In this document: positions 1 to 9,821 of the stretch, one piece after another | How positions within the stretch are numbered: position 1 is the stretch's first letter | Layout: every line of letters begins with the position of its first letter | Source of the DNA: Pyropia yezoensis | Taxonomy: Eukaryota > Rhodophyta > Bangiophyceae > Bangiales > Bangiaceae | NCBI GenBank assembly: GCA_009829735.1 | Contig: CM020619.1 | Coordinates: 29,042,063-29,106,062, forward strand | Reading direction: 5' to 3' | DNA: 64,000 bases | Position numbers and translations under genes: made by a program | Notes under the pieces: model-generated | Told to the model about the DNA's origin: nothing | What the model saw: the letters and a program-made list of their open reading frames with translations, nothing else | Database searches by the model: none

Positions 1-287
1 TACTGGTACTACTCCGATGGCGTCATACCGGGATGCGCCGCGTCCACCGCACTACGTCATCCCGTCTTCCTCCGGTTCCCGTCGTGCCGCGGAGGCAGCG
101 CCGGAGGACACTCCCGCGGCTCAGCGTCCGCGCCGGGAGTAGTAGTTGGAGGCAAGGAGGGTGAGGGTCTTGGGAGAAGCGAGGAGGGAAGAGGCGGAGA
201 GAAGGGTTGCTCGAGCGGGTGCTTGTTTTCCTTGATTGTTCCATGCTTGCATTGCGTGTTCTCCTTGATATACCCGTTCCCTTCTTC

Positions 288-3200
288 TCAATCCTCTTGT
301 TCCGCATCCGTTGCGGGTGAGCTCGTCTCGTCCCGAGGGTCTTGGGTGGCCCCGTCCTCTTGGTCCTCCTCCGTGTCCGACTCCAGAATCTTGCCGGCTC
401 TGGCCACGGGAGTGCCCTCAATCCCGTTCCGTCGCGTGTAGGCACAGACGTCCGCGATGGGTAGCCGGTTTGAGGGTTCCCATGTATCATCTGCCGGGTT
501 GAAACCGAACCAGCGTACTCGCAGGTACAGGCGTCCATCTCTCCAGGCATGGTCGACAAACTTGACGTAGACAAATTCCCGACCTTCTTCTTGGGATAGC
601 CAGGGTATCGCAGTCCGCTTACGCCGGGTCAAGTCCCGTTGGCTTGGCGGTGGAGCTCGGGTGACATGGTCGCTGCTCACCCGGTACGGAGAGCCATCCA
701 CGTCTAGAAGGAAGGTCCAGCCATCCGTATTGAGAATCTCATAAGGTCCATCCGTCTTAGAGTCCAGCTTCCCCCGGGTCTTGCTATGGTTGTCCACAAA
801 AACCCAGTCGCCACCACCCAGTTCCTTGTTCTTTTCCCGGACACCCTTGTCATAGTCCCGCTTGTATCGCTCCTGGGTCTTTGAAATTGACTCCTTGACT
901 CTTGGGAGCAGGAGCTTTAGTTGTTCCAGGAACTCATCCTTTGCCTTGGGACCTGACTTCAGTGCAGGCTGGAGACCGTCTGGTATTCTTTCCAGGGAGA
1001 AGTTGGTCAGCCGCCTTGGGGTGACAAAGTCGAGTGGAGCGACTCCCGTTGTCCGGTGAACTCGGGAGTTGTAGGCTAGAGTGAGGACAGCCAGGAGCTC
1101 GTCCCAGTCTTCTTGGTGCTCCTCCACGTAGTGCCGTAGCATGTCCACTAGGGTCCGGTTGAATCGTTCCACCTGGCCGTTCGTTTGAGGGTGGTACGTC
1201 GTGGTGTACAAGTTCTTGATGCCCATCAGGTCACAGACTCCTTGGAAGAACAGGGATGCAAACTGGGGACCGTTGTCGGTTAAGACGGAGTCTGGAGGGC
1301 CGTAGGCAGCTATCCAGTACTCGCAGAAGGCCGACGTGACATCCAGAGCCGTGATGGTTCTCAACGGGATTGCTCGAGTGAACTTGGAGAACCGGTCACA
1401 AATGATGAGCAGGTATATGTTGCCACTGGAGGTCTCAGGTAGGGGCCCCAGGATGTCCATGCTTAAGCTTGCAAAGGGCTCCGCCGCAGGGAATAGGCGT
1501 AGCTTAGAAGTCTTCTTCCTCTGGGACAACCGGTTCCTTGCACAAGAAATACAAGCCTCCAGGCACTTATGGACGTCACTGGCCATGGTTTCCCAGTAAT
1601 AATGTCGTCTCATGGAAGCATACATCCGATTGATACCAGGATGTCCGGCCTGGGGAGACGAGTGCTCCAGGCGTAGGATGTCAGTCCGTAGGCTCCGGGG
1701 TACGTAGACTTGAGTTGCCCCATCGAAGGGTGACACCCGTACCAGGAGTCCGTCTGTAGACTCGGAGAAGCGACTGTTCCGGTTCAGGTCCATTTGGTGG
1801 CGAAGCTCCAAGCATTGAGGGTCCGTCAATTGTGCCTCCAGCATCCGGTGAATGGTTACCGGTTGATGAGCGTCAGGTGTCTCGTACAGGGGAGCGTGCC
1901 AGCCACGTCCGACATTCGGGAGGATGAAGCAAGGTATTTCCTCCGGGATAGGACCGGTATCGGCTGCAGGAGTCTCCAGCCGGGACATGGTGTCGGCGCA
2001 GTGGTGCTCCCTCCCTGCTCTGGTGCACACCTTGTACTTGAACTCCGAAAGGCGTAGGCGCCACCGGGCGACCCTTCCTTGACTGCTGTCCATGCATAGC
2101 AGCCACCTTAGACTGGCGTGGTCCGTCCGGATGAGGAACTCTTGTCCTTCAAGATATGGACGTAACAGGAAGCAAGCCCAGACGACCGCCAAGCACTCGC
2201 GCTCGGTCGTGGAATAGTTCTTCTCGGCTGGAGTCAAGACGCGACTGTAGTAGCCTATCGGGAGGAAGTGCCCATCAGGTTGCTGCTGGAGTAGTGAGCA
2301 CCCCACCTGGACGCCACAGGCATCAGTCTCCAGAACAAACTGGCCCTCCCGCTTGGGTAACGCCAGTACTGGAGTGGTGGTCAGGCGCTTCTTGAGCTCT
2401 TCGAAGGCTGCTGTCTGCTTCTCGTCGAACACCGGGAGTTGTGCTGGAAGCTTCTTGCTAGTAAGCTTGGTCAAGGGCCGGGCAATCAGAGCGTAGTCTC
2501 GTACGAACCGGCGGTAGACGTTGCACATACCCAGGAAGCTCTTGAGTTCCGTCTGGGTTTTAGGTTGCCGTGCATGCCGGAGGGCCTTGATGTTCTTCTC
2601 GTTGACTCGGAGCTCCCCCGGACTCAGCACGTGCCCCAGGTACTCCACCTCAGTCTCAAACAGGTGGCACTTCTCGGCCTTGAGGGTAACTCCAGCCTTG
2701 GACAGGAGGGCCAGGACCTCTCGAAGGTGCTCCAGGTGTTCCGCTGGGGTCTTGGAGAAAACAATGATGTCGTCCAGGTAGACCAAACATGTTCTCCACC
2801 TTAGCCCCGACAGGATGATGTCGATGGCTCTCTGGAAGGTTGCCGGAGCATTAGTGAGACCAAAAGGGAGACGCTTGCACCGGAACAGTCCCATGTGGCA
2901 CGTGAAGGTAGTCTTGTCCTTGTCCTCGTCAGCCAGAGGGATCTGCCAGTAACCGGCATTACAATCCAGCGTCGAGAAGAGGGTGGCATCACCAAGAAAG
3001 TCGAGGCAATCATCCATCCGGGGTATCGGGTATACATCCTTGACTGTCATCTCGTTCAGGCGTCTGTAGTCAACGCAGAAACGGAAGTGACCGCCAGGTT
3101 TCGGGACGACTACCACCGGGAAAGCCCACTCGCCATCAGACGGCTCGATAACATCCATCTTGAGCATCTTGTTAACCTGCTTCTCAATCTCATCCCGGCG

Positions 3201-4403
3201 ATGAGGTCCAGCCCGGTATGGGTGCATGTGCACTGGTTTGGCATCTGGCTTGAGTTGAATCCGGTGTAGGGTGGCGTCCATCTTGCCCAGCTCTCCGGAC
3301 CACAGGTGCCGATATTCCTGGAGAAGCTTCTCCAGTGCCTCCTTCAAGTCGGGAGGGACGTTTTCTTGGTTGACCTTCGGCATCCCGGGCGGTGCTTGTT
3401 CGGGCTTCGGAGTAGTACGGCCAGCCTGCTCTTGTTCCGGAGATACGTCTAAGGCCGTCAAGTTGGATGCCAGCTCTTGTTGCAGGTTCAAGAGGTCTTC
3501 CTTGCTCATAGCGCGGGCGGACCCCCGGTAAGGCTCTGCTGTACCAACTCGAGTGCCCTTGGCGAGGGTTATTGGCTTCCGGCTCACGTTGACGATCAGC
3601 ACCGAGAACGGGGTGTGCCGCTCCACCTTCTTGTGATGTCCATGGGCTAGGTATAATCGGTGTTTCGCCAGAAATTCCTTGCGTCCGTAGATCAGGCATT
3701 GACCTGCAGTCCGGGTCGTGACTTGAACCTTGGTCTCCGAGCGAGGAGGTAGGAGCACCGGTTTGATGAGGGTCAAGGTAGAGGGTGGGATGCGTTCCTT
3801 CTGGTTCTGGGCCACACGAACCTTGGTGTCCAGGTGCTCCAGCACTGGTGACACAAACCCATGGTTGAACTGCACCTTTCCTTCTCCGGGTAGGATGCTC
3901 TTGACATGCTGCTTCTGGAAGTCCCAGCCTAGGATGAGGGGGACTGATAAGGTCTTGACTACTAGAAAGGGAAAAAGCATTGGTTCATTGTTGACATAGA
4001 TGGCGACGGGAAGACGGCCAAGCGGTCGTAAGGTTTGACCTGATGCGTCTACAATCCGGGTCTTGGTAGGCGCTCTCCAGGCATGTCGACGCCAGCCCGG
4101 AGGTAACAGGTTCTCAGTGATGACGCTTGGTCCGGCTCCCGTGTCGACCACCGGCGTAACAGCTTGGGGGAGGCTATCCCCCACACGCATACGAGCATTA
4201 ATCTTGAGGTTTTCCTTACGCAGGACGAGCAAGGTCCCCTTGAACAAACAGGGTGTCCAGGCGGCTACCGGTTGAGCAGGTAACTGCCGTCCTTTCTCCC
4301 GGCACGCAAGGGGAGAACAGGTAGAAGTACCCTGCCGTTGGAGATTCGGGAAGACACTTGGGGAGAGCGCCTGCCCTACTCGTTTCCGGGCTCCGAGGAG
4401 TCC
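288..4403 (-). CDS. pol: Ty3/gypsy Pol polyprotein (PR-RT-RNaseH-IN-chromodomain)
   Basis: This is the enzymatic polyprotein of element 1. The aspartic protease has VDTGAGPSVI near the N-terminus. The reverse transcriptase has YLDDIIVF about 490 residues after the TTG at 4247. RNase H follows, then an integrase with a zinc-binding HHCC region (HSSPQAGHPG ... CISC), the D,D-35-E residues in SMDILG, DNGPQF and NGQVERFN, and a C-terminal chromodomain (VRWFGFNPADDTWEPSNRLP). The chromodomain defines a chromovirus. No ATG is needed: the frame is open from 4403 and overlaps the 3' end of gag by 28 bases in the -1 frame. Pol is therefore probably made as a Gag-Pol fusion by frameshifting. I see no stop codon before 288. 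Confidence 0.95.
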   Translation of the reverse strand, partial: GLLGARKRVGQALSPSVFPNLQRQGTSTCSPLACREKGRQLPAQPVAAWTPCLFKGTLLVLRKENLKINARMRVGDSLPQAVTPVVDTGAGPSVITENLLPPGWRRHAWRAPTKTRIVDASGQTLRPLGRLPVAIYVNNEPMLFPFLVVKTLSVPLILGWDFQKQHVKSILPGEGKVQFNHGFVSPVLEHLDTKVRVAQNQKERIPPSTLTLIKPVLLPPRSETKVQVTTRTAGQCLIYGRKEFLAKHRLYLAHGHHKKVERHTPFSVLIVNVSRKPITLAKGTRVGTAEPYRGSARAMSKEDLLNLQQELASNLTALDVSPEQEQAGRTTPKPEQAPPGMPKVNQENVPPDLKEALEKLLQEYRHLWSGELGKMDATLHRIQLKPDAKPVHMHPYRAGPHRRDEIEKQVNKMLKMDVIEPSDGEWAFPVVVVPKPGGHFRFCVDYRRLNEMTVKDVYPIPRMDDCLDFLGDATLFSTLDCNAGYWQIPLADEDKDKTTFTCHMGLFRCKRLPFGLTNAPATFQRAIDIILSGLRWRTCLVYLDDIIVFSKTPAEHLEHLREVLALLSKAGVTLKAEKCHLFETEVEYLGHVLSPGELRVNEKNIKALRHARQPKTQTELKSFLGMCNVYRRFVRDYALIARPLTKLTSKKLPAQLPVFDEKQTAAFEELKKRLTTTPVLALPKREGQFVLETDACGVQVGCSLLQQQPDGHFLPIGYYSRVLTPAEKNYSTTERECLAVVWACFLLRPYLEGQEFLIRTDHASLRWLLCMDSSQGRVARWRLRLSEFKYKVCTRAGREHHCADTMSRLETPAADTGPIPEEIPCFILPNVGRGWHAPLYETPDAHQPVTIHRMLEAQLTDPQCLELRHQMDLNRNSRFSESTDGLLVRVSPFDGATQVYVPRSLRTDILRLEHSSPQAGHPGINRMYASMRRHYYWETMASDVHKCLEACISCARNRLSQRKKTSKLRLFPAAEPFASLSMDILGPLPETSSGNIYLLIICDRFSKFTRAIPLRTITALDVTSAFCEYWIAAYGPPDSVLTDNGPQFASLFFQGVCDLMGIKNLYTTTYHPQTNGQVERFNRTLVDMLRHYVEEHQEDWDELLAVLTLAYNSRVHRTTGVAPLDFVTPRRLTNFSLERIPDGLQPALKSGPKAKDEFLEQLKLLLPRVKESISKTQERYKRDYDKGVREKNKELGGGDWVFVDNHSKTRGKLDSKTDGPYEILNTDGWTFLLDVDGSPYRVSSDHVTRAPPPSQRDLTRRKRTAIPWLSQEEGREFVYVKFVDHAWRDGRLYLRVRWFGFNPADDTWEPSNRLPIADVCAYTRRNGIEGTPVARAGKILESDTEEDQEDGATQDPRDETSSPATDAEQED

Positions 4404-6136
4404 TTAGAGGTTTCGGTCTCCAGGTCAAAGTCCGTAGGGGCTTCCCTTGCCAGAGCCTCCGTGATGCTCTGTAAGGTTGCCACTCGGATGGCATGTACCT
4501 GTGCCTTGTCCATCTTGGAGGGTGCCCGCCGGTCAGCCCAGTTGACCGCCTTTGCAAACACCAGTCCTTGACGCTTGAGTTTCTCCTGGAGATCCTCGGG
4601 AATGGTCGGGCACTGGTAGGACATATGATCCTCCTTCTGGCACAGCCAGCAAGACCGGAACCGCTGGTTCCTGATCTGCTTGGGGGCGACCAGGGAAGGT
4701 TGCTCCTTAGAAACGAAGCCGCCCCACTTGTCCCTTGACTCCATGGGTGAGGCCTCGCCAACTGCGAGTACCGGTACAGGGTTATCACCTCCCTTATACT
4801 TGTCGGGTCCGGGACGAACTCGCGACAACGGCTTGGGGGTTGATACCATAGGAGCCTGGAGGGCCTTGGCTTGCCGGTGCTTGCCCTGGGTATAGGCCAT
4901 CAACTGCTGGAAGGTATGTTCTTGATGTTCCTGGTTGTAGTTCTCCGCATCCACTTGAAGATATTCAGGAAGCCCCTCCGAGGAGATCATCTTGAGCCTG
5001 TCCTCAGGGTAAACGTTGCCACAAGCATCGCTCATCTCCCGGACACGACGGGCGAACGCCTCTGGAGTCTCTTGTCTCTCCATGGTTGCCCGGTTCAGCC
5101 TACCGACTGCCTTACGCAGGGAGTCCGCGTCTGCGTAGTTGGACAGGAGCCAGTTGACCGCCTCCGGATAACTCGCGACGGTACGTCCAACAATGTGCCC
5201 GGCAGAGTCTGGTAGAACCTGTGCAAACCGCTGTTCCGCTTCTCCGGTCATGAAGTTAACCAGGAGATAGAGAGCCTTGCCCTCGGACACATCGTTGTCA
5301 TTGCATGCCTTGACAAACCGGCGCAGGAAGGCAAAGATAAGCGCCGGTCTCTTCCCGGAAAACTTAGGATGTCCCCCAAAGCTCGGCTGCATTCGCCGGT
5401 TCAGGGATGCCATCTTCTTGGCCATCTTCCGGGTGTAACCTTGGTCTTGGTTCTCCAGCCTGTAGTTACCCCAATACGTGACCTTGTTCAGGGTGGCATC
5501 TCCCACTTGGTGGGCAGGGAAGTCGAACTCGACTAGCCTGCGCCGGGTAGGACCGGGAGATGCATCCCAGTCATATCCCTCCTCAGAGCTGGAGGAACTG
5601 GTCTCGCTGGTGCTAGAGCGGCGGCGACGACGCCGACGCCTACGGCTGCTCCGGTCACCGGTCTTGGAGCTCCCCGCCCCATAGGACGCAAGGGGAGGAA
5701 AAGCTTGGCCGGTCCCAGGAGTCGAAGTCTCAGGAAGACCCGTAGAACCAGTCATAGCGGTGCCTCTGGCACTGCTAGTGCCCACAGGAAGAGGTGTATA
5801 CACCCAGCTGCCATGTGTGGGTCCAGGAGTAAACACACCAGGGGCTATCCCTGGAGGTCGAAGAGTAGAACCGACAGGAGGGAGACGTCTGCTGCGAGCG
5901 GACTCAAACGCCGTTGACCCCGGGGTGGCTCCCACAGGAGGAACAGCCGGAGGAACGGGAGCAGGCGGTACTTGGCCGCCTGTAGACTCCAGTCCACTAC
6001 CGGATGTCACGCCCAGGTCTGCTTCACCCGTAGGGAGAACGCCGGGTTGGGCACCGTCCCCCGCGGTGACCAGGGATGCGTCAAGGGACGCGGGGTCTAC
6101 CCCTTCGGGCACCGTCGTGCCAGGGAGGGTAGCCAT
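4376..6136 (-). CDS. gag: Ty3/gypsy Gag capsid-nucleocapsid protein
   Basis: This is the structural protein of element 1, 586 aa, with an ATG at 6136. The N-terminal third is Pro/Ser/Thr-rich and includes an Arg-rich and a Ser-rich patch. The middle carries the retrotransposon capsid helices (FAFLRRFVKACNDNDVSEGK and what follows). Near the C-terminus is one CCHC zinc knuckle, CWLCQKEDHMSYQC (CX2CX4HX4C), which binds RNA. The frame ends in GAG TAG at 4376. The second copy of this family (9683-11560) has TCG in place of this TAG and reads on. Pol follows in the -1 frame. Confidence 0.93.
   Translation of the reverse strand: MATLPGTTVPEGVDPASLDASLVTAGDGAQPGVLPTGEADLGVTSGSGLESTGGQVPPAPVPPAVPPVGATPGSTAFESARSRRLPPVGSTLRPPGIAPGVFTPGPTHGSWVYTPLPVGTSSARGTAMTGSTGLPETSTPGTGQAFPPLASYGAGSSKTGDRSSRRRRRRRRRSSTSETSSSSSEEGYDWDASPGPTRRRLVEFDFPAHQVGDATLNKVTYWGNYRLENQDQGYTRKMAKKMASLNRRMQPSFGGHPKFSGKRPALIFAFLRRFVKACNDNDVSEGKALYLLVNFMTGEAEQRFAQVLPDSAGHIVGRTVASYPEAVNWLLSNYADADSLRKAVGRLNRATMERQETPEAFARRVREMSDACGNVYPEDRLKMISSEGLPEYLQVDAENYNQEHQEHTFQQLMAYTQGKHRQAKALQAPMVSTPKPLSRVRPGPDKYKGGDNPVPVLAVGEASPMESRDKWGGFVSKEQPSLVAPKQIRNQRFRSCWLCQKEDHMSYQCPTIPEDLQEKLKRQGLVFAKAVNWADRRAPSKMDKAQVHAIRVATLQSITEALAREAPTDFDLETETSKDSSEPGNE
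4382..4388 (-). other. Candidate -1 frameshift site at gag-pol junction (element 1)
   Basis: On the minus strand the heptamer is C GGA AAC, two codons before the gag TAG. It lies inside the 28-base stretch where gag and pol frames are both open. A one-base slip back here enters the pol frame. The related copy at 9800-9806 has the better slippery heptamer G GGA AAC, so this copy may shift less efficiently. Confidence 0.5.
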
Positions 6137-6324
6137 GTTGGTCTCTTGACAGCCACAGTCCAGTTACCTGCGTGTCCAAAGATCGCAAGACCACAAGAGA
6201 GGGGTTGGAGAGCCAGGAATGGGATTCCCGTGAACGGGTGCAAATAATTCCCAAACCACAGAAAAAGACAGAATAGGAACAACGCAACCGCTGCTCCCAA
6301 ATGTCTCTTCTCAAACACTCCAAT

Positions 6325-6341
6325 CCCCTGCTGCTCCACCA
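6325..6341 (-). other. Primer binding site of element 1
   Basis: The minus strand reads TGGTGGAGCAGCAGGGG, four bases inside the LTR edge. It would pair with a tRNA 3' end that finishes in CUGCUCC-A-CCA. The same sequence lies beside the LTRs at 8727 and 11773, which supports its function. Confidence 0.75.
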
Positions 6342-6345
6342 AATA

Positions 6346-6917
6346 TGTGGTATAAAACTCGATCCTCTCAAACACGTGTCAATATCCCTCGGGGGAAAGG
6401 GACAGGTAACGCAGAAAGGGGAACTACGAGAATGGTATGCCTGTTGCCTCACGTGCCTGCTTGCAGGGCAAACAGATACGCACGGTAGTGCACACGGGGA
6501 AGAGGAAAGCAAGCGCGCAGTTGTCTTTTTCCCTGAGGGCGCGGGCCGAGGGCGCCTCGCTGTCCCTCTTAACGTGCATCTGGGGGAACCCCGGCACGTT
6601 GGCCCGGTAGCCCCCCCATAACCCCGAGTGGCCCCGACCCGAGTCTAACCTCGTCAGGTCGGGGGCCACTATCACTACTAATTCTATTCCCACTCACTAA
6701 TCTCACACTCAAATTCTCTCAAATCAAGTCCCTCACAAATATGCAAAAACACATCAGAAATCCCCCTCTCGCGTGTGGATAGCGTAGTCCACCGCATCCC
6801 AGTGCCGGGCACGGGCCACGGCCGCCAACCATCGCCACACGGCGGGCGTGTTCTGGCACCTGGTGCCCTCTGGTTGCAGTCCCGGGTCGGCGCCAAGTCG
6901 GGGCCAGGGATGCTACA
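6346..6917 (-). repeat. 5' LTR of element 1 (LTR family 1)
   Basis: On the plus strand this LTR runs from TGTGGTAT to ATGCTACA. Its ends are short imperfect inverted repeats of the TG...CA type. A second copy lies at 11773-12343. The two copies stay alignable over their whole length and then diverge abruptly at both edges, which fixes the boundaries. As a 5' LTR on the minus strand it should hold the element promoter. It also supplies the stop codon that now ends the interrupted gag at 6913. Confidence 0.9.
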
Positions 6918-8607
6918 GGTCCGTTCCGGGAGGGGTCTTCCCAACTGGGGAAGACGAAGGGATACCCTGGGAAGTTCCCACGGCAGCTACCACCCTCTCC
7001 TTGCGGATTCGGCGTGCCTCTCTCAACTCTCTGGCCTGGCGCGCCTCCTCCCGTTCCTTGGCCAACTCGGCCTGACGCTCCTGGCGTTGTTCCTCCCGCA
7101 ACTTGCGGTAGGCCTCGCCTCTGCCATAGGCGAACCTGGCCAACTCGGCCAGGGTCGCCCGGGCAGTGTTATGCTCCCGGGTCTCCATCCGGACTGACCA
7201 ATGGAGTCCCTCCACAAACCGACTCTTCACCACAGCTTGTGGATGAAGAAACCCACAAAGATTGTTGAGCTTACGGACTCGCTCCGCAAAGGACAACTCG
7301 TCCTCCGCCTCTTCCTGATGGGCTTGCGTAAACTCCTCGACTTGAGAAGCCAACGCTGCCTCATCAACCATGGCTCTCAACAACCAGTTGACGAGCTCCA
7401 AATAGGACGTCGACTCCCCAGCGCCTCCACTTGAGGAGCTGGGCATGACGGACATAAGTTCTGTCCGTAGGTCGCCCTTCGTAAACTCCTGTAGCATGTA
7501 AAAAGCCATGCCTTCACTTATGGCATTGTCGTCACAGGCTTTTGTGAAACGACGTAGGAACTCAAAGACACGGAGGGGGGGAGTTCCGTCCCACTCCGCT
7601 TTGTGCCCAAATGAATGAAGTGCATTCTTCTTGGCACGGCCCATGGCTCGGGCCTGGTCAGGACCATACGCCACCGACTTGTTGTGGAGGGCGTAGGTCT
7701 CACAGTCAAAGATCCTCCGGAAGACCGGGTTGGCTACCTGGATCTTGGGCGGCACCTCACGTTGAGGGAACAGCCGCTGTGGCACTGGGGTAAGTTCACT
7801 CTCAGTGCCTGTAGTCCGGCGCGGCGCGCTTGGTGTAGCCGCCGGCGTTTCCGGGGGGAACTCCCCCGTGAAGGGCGTATGCCCCACCGAGTATGGTGTG
7901 GCTCCCTCGTTGGGAGTCACAGGTGTCGCCCCCAGTTCGGGGCGACCAGAAATAGGCGTAAGGGGGGATTCCCCCTGCGCCTGCGGGCTCGAAAGCCCCA
8001 ATCCGGTTTGGACATTAAGGCCATCTGGCAAACTCGCCACAATCTGATTCAGAATAGTATTCGTCATCGTGACCACCAGGTCCGGCAAAGTCTGCCGCAA
8101 CACATTGGTCGCCTCCCGACGGACAGTTTCCGCGAGGAGTGGATTGACGACTCCAGTTGAGTCTCGGTCCGCCTCCGGGAGTCCACCTGAGGGGTAACCA
8201 CGTTCCTCAGGGGTCTCAACCGGGGGCATGGGCGCGAGCCCATCGCCGACCAACGGAGGTCCACCGTCCTCCGAAAGCCTAGTTGGCGACGACTCCAAGC
8301 CAAAGTTGGCTCCAACCCGAGTGGAACCCGCGGGGACAGTCCTCACCCCTTGGGACGTTCCCGTTGAGTATACCACACGGTGGCCAGACTTCGGCCCACC
8401 CACATCAGAAGTGTCACCCGAGTGAACTCCCGACTGAGTCGGGGTGGCCTGTTGCCCGCCCGTACTTCCAGTCCTGCTGGCTTGAGGGACCTCCAGTCCC
8501 TCTGCGACCCCAGGTAAACCCACCTGTGTCTCACCAGTATTCAAAGGCACTGAAGTACGTGCGTCACCCGTGTACTCCCCGGACGACGGGGGGTCCGAGC
8601 TAGCCAT
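6913..8607 (-). CDS. gag: Gag of a second Ty3/gypsy family, 3' part cut off by element 1
   Basis: This is a Gag-like protein of about 564 aa with an ATG at 8607. An in-frame ATG also exists at 8631. The N-terminal half is Pro/Thr/Ser-rich. The capsid region (FEFLRRFTKACDDNAISEGM and following) aligns with the same region of the element 1 Gag at 4376-6136. A long charged helix rich in Arg and Glu follows (roughly residues 485-545 of the 572-aa frame). There is no zinc knuckle. The reading frame runs into LTR1 at 6917, and the last codons and the stop at 6913 come from that LTR. The gene was therefore cut by insertion of element 1, and its remainder should lie left of the window. Confidence 0.88.
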   Translation of the reverse strand: MASSDPPSSGEYTGDARTSVPLNTGETQVGLPGVAEGLEVPQASRTGSTGGQQATPTQSGVHSGDTSDVGGPKSGHRVVYSTGTSQGVRTVPAGSTRVGANFGLESSPTRLSEDGGPPLVGDGLAPMPPVETPEERGYPSGGLPEADRDSTGVVNPLLAETVRREATNVLRQTLPDLVVTMTNTILNQIVASLPDGLNVQTGLGLSSPQAQGESPLTPISGRPELGATPVTPNEGATPYSVGHTPFTGEFPPETPAATPSAPRRTTGTESELTPVPQRLFPQREVPPKIQVANPVFRRIFDCETYALHNKSVAYGPDQARAMGRAKKNALHSFGHKAEWDGTPPLRVFEFLRRFTKACDDNAISEGMAFYMLQEFTKGDLRTELMSVMPSSSSGGAGESTSYLELVNWLLRAMVDEAALASQVEEFTQAHQEEAEDELSFAERVRKLNNLCGFLHPQAVVKSRFVEGLHWSVRMETREHNTARATLAELARFAYGRGEAYRKLREEQRQERQAELAKEREEARQARELREARRIRKERVVAAVGTSQGIPSSSPVGKTPPGTDL

Positions 8608-8707
8608 GTTGGCTGACGATCCGTATGACACGGTCCAAGACCACCGTTCCTCTGAGACAGAGGGCCCCCTACACCCGGGTGCACCCGGAGGTAAAGTTTA
8701 CCTCTGT

Positions 8708-8724
8708 CCCCTGCTGCTCCACCA
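8708..8724 (-). other. Primer binding site of element 2
   Basis: The minus strand reads TGGTGGAGCAGCAGGGG, next to the LTR edge at 8727. It is identical to the primer sites of the family 1 elements although the LTRs themselves are unrelated in sequence. Confidence 0.75.
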
Positions 8725-8726
8725 AG

Positions 8727-9195
8727 TGTGGCAAAAACCACTAGCACACACGGCACCCAAGTTGGGGCGGTGTGCTAGGGCTGCCTCCCGTGTTGGGGGA
8801 ACCGGAAGAAGTGCAAGTCGCACACACTCTGTCCCTGTTGTGGGGCAAACCCCCCACGGACAAACAAGAGGATGGTGTGTGGTCCAACAGTTTCTTGGTC
8901 GGGACGGGGACGCAGGGCCAAGCCCCGCTGTCCCTCCCCTTATCCCCCCATGGTCCACTCAGAATCTCGCCACTCAGAATCTCCCACCCCAGCACCTGCC
9001 CACCGGGCCACACGAAAATTCAAGACGATAAATGCAGAAAACCCTCAAATCCAAGTTGGATTTACTACTAAGCTAACTATCCCAAACTTAGGGAATATGG
9101 ACCCAAATGCAGGGGGAGGAACGGATCAGGCTAGTGGCCTGCCGCCCCTTGCATGGCACGTGTTGCCCCCCTACCTGGGGGTCAATACTGCCACA
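8727..9195 (-). repeat. 5' LTR of element 2 (LTR family 2)
   Basis: This is a 469-bp LTR bounded by the inverted ends TGTGGCA and TGCCACA. It is repeated in opposite orientation at 12423-12891. By eye the two copies differ at about six positions. Together the pair makes a large inverted repeat around 9196-12422. Confidence 0.92.
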
Positions 9196-9821
9196 GTAGA
9201 GGGTGGGATGCGTTCCCTCTTGCTCTTGGCTACACGAACCTTGGCGTCCAGATGCTCCAATACCGGTGACACAAACCCATGGTTGAACTGGACCTTCCCG
9301 TCTCCGGGTAGGATGCTCTTGACATGCTGCTTCTGGAAGTCCCTGCCGAGGATGAGGGGGACTGATAGGGTCTTGACTACCAGAAAGGGAAAAAGCATTG
9401 GTTCATTGTTGACATAGATGGCGACAGGAAGACGGCCAAGCGGTCGTAGGGTTTGACCCGAAGCGTCGACGATATGGGTCCGGGTAGGCGCTCTCCAGGC
9501 AAGTCGACGCCAGCCCGGAGGTAACAGGTTCTCAGTGATGACGCTTGGTCCGGCTCCCGTGTCAACCACCGGCGTAACAGCTTGGGGGAGGCTATCCCCT
9601 ACACGCATACGAGCATTAATCTTGAGGTTTTCTTTACGCAGGACGAGCAATGTCCCCTTGAACGAACAGGGTGTCCAGGCGGCTACCGGTTGAGCGGGTA
9701 ACTGCCGTCCTTTCTCCCGGTACGCAAGGGGAGAACGGGTAGAAGTACCCTGCCGTTGGAGATTCGGGAAGACGCTTGGGGAGAGCGCCTGCCCGACTCG
9801 TTTCCCGGGTCCGAGGAGTCC
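9196..9821 (-). pseudogene. Pol fragment (protease N-terminus) of element 1', cut by element 2
   Basis: This stretch is nearly identical to the start of the element 1 Pol, including the protease motif VDTGAGPSV. It stops at the codons for IPPST, where LTR2 begins at 9195. The frame then reads a few LTR codons to a stop at 9171. It is open upstream to 9821, in the -1 frame relative to gag. RT, RNase H and integrase of this copy should lie beyond the insertion, left of the window. Confidence 0.88.

Larger units (their letters stand above)
1..6917 (-). mobile_element. Ty3/gypsy chromovirus element 1, 3' end beyond window
   Basis: This is an LTR retrotransposon read on the minus strand. From right to left it has a 5' LTR (6346-6917), a primer binding site (6325-6341), gag (6136-4376) and pol in the -1 frame, ending at 288. 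No second LTR is found in bases 1-287, so the 3' LTR must lie left of the window. Its right LTR edge cuts the gag gene of another element at 6917/6918, which shows that it inserted into that element. Gag and pol have no disabling break within the window, so this is the youngest layer of the nest. Confidence 0.93.
6918..9195 (-). mobile_element. Element 2: LTR retrotransposon of family 2, left part beyond window
   Basis: This is a minus-strand element with a 5' LTR at 8727-9195, a primer binding site at 8708-8724, and a gag cut by element 1 at 6917/6918. Its right edge at 9195/9196 interrupts the protease-coding frame of the older element 1' at the point matching about 3776 in element 1. It is thus younger than element 1' and older than element 1. 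Confidence 0.88.
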
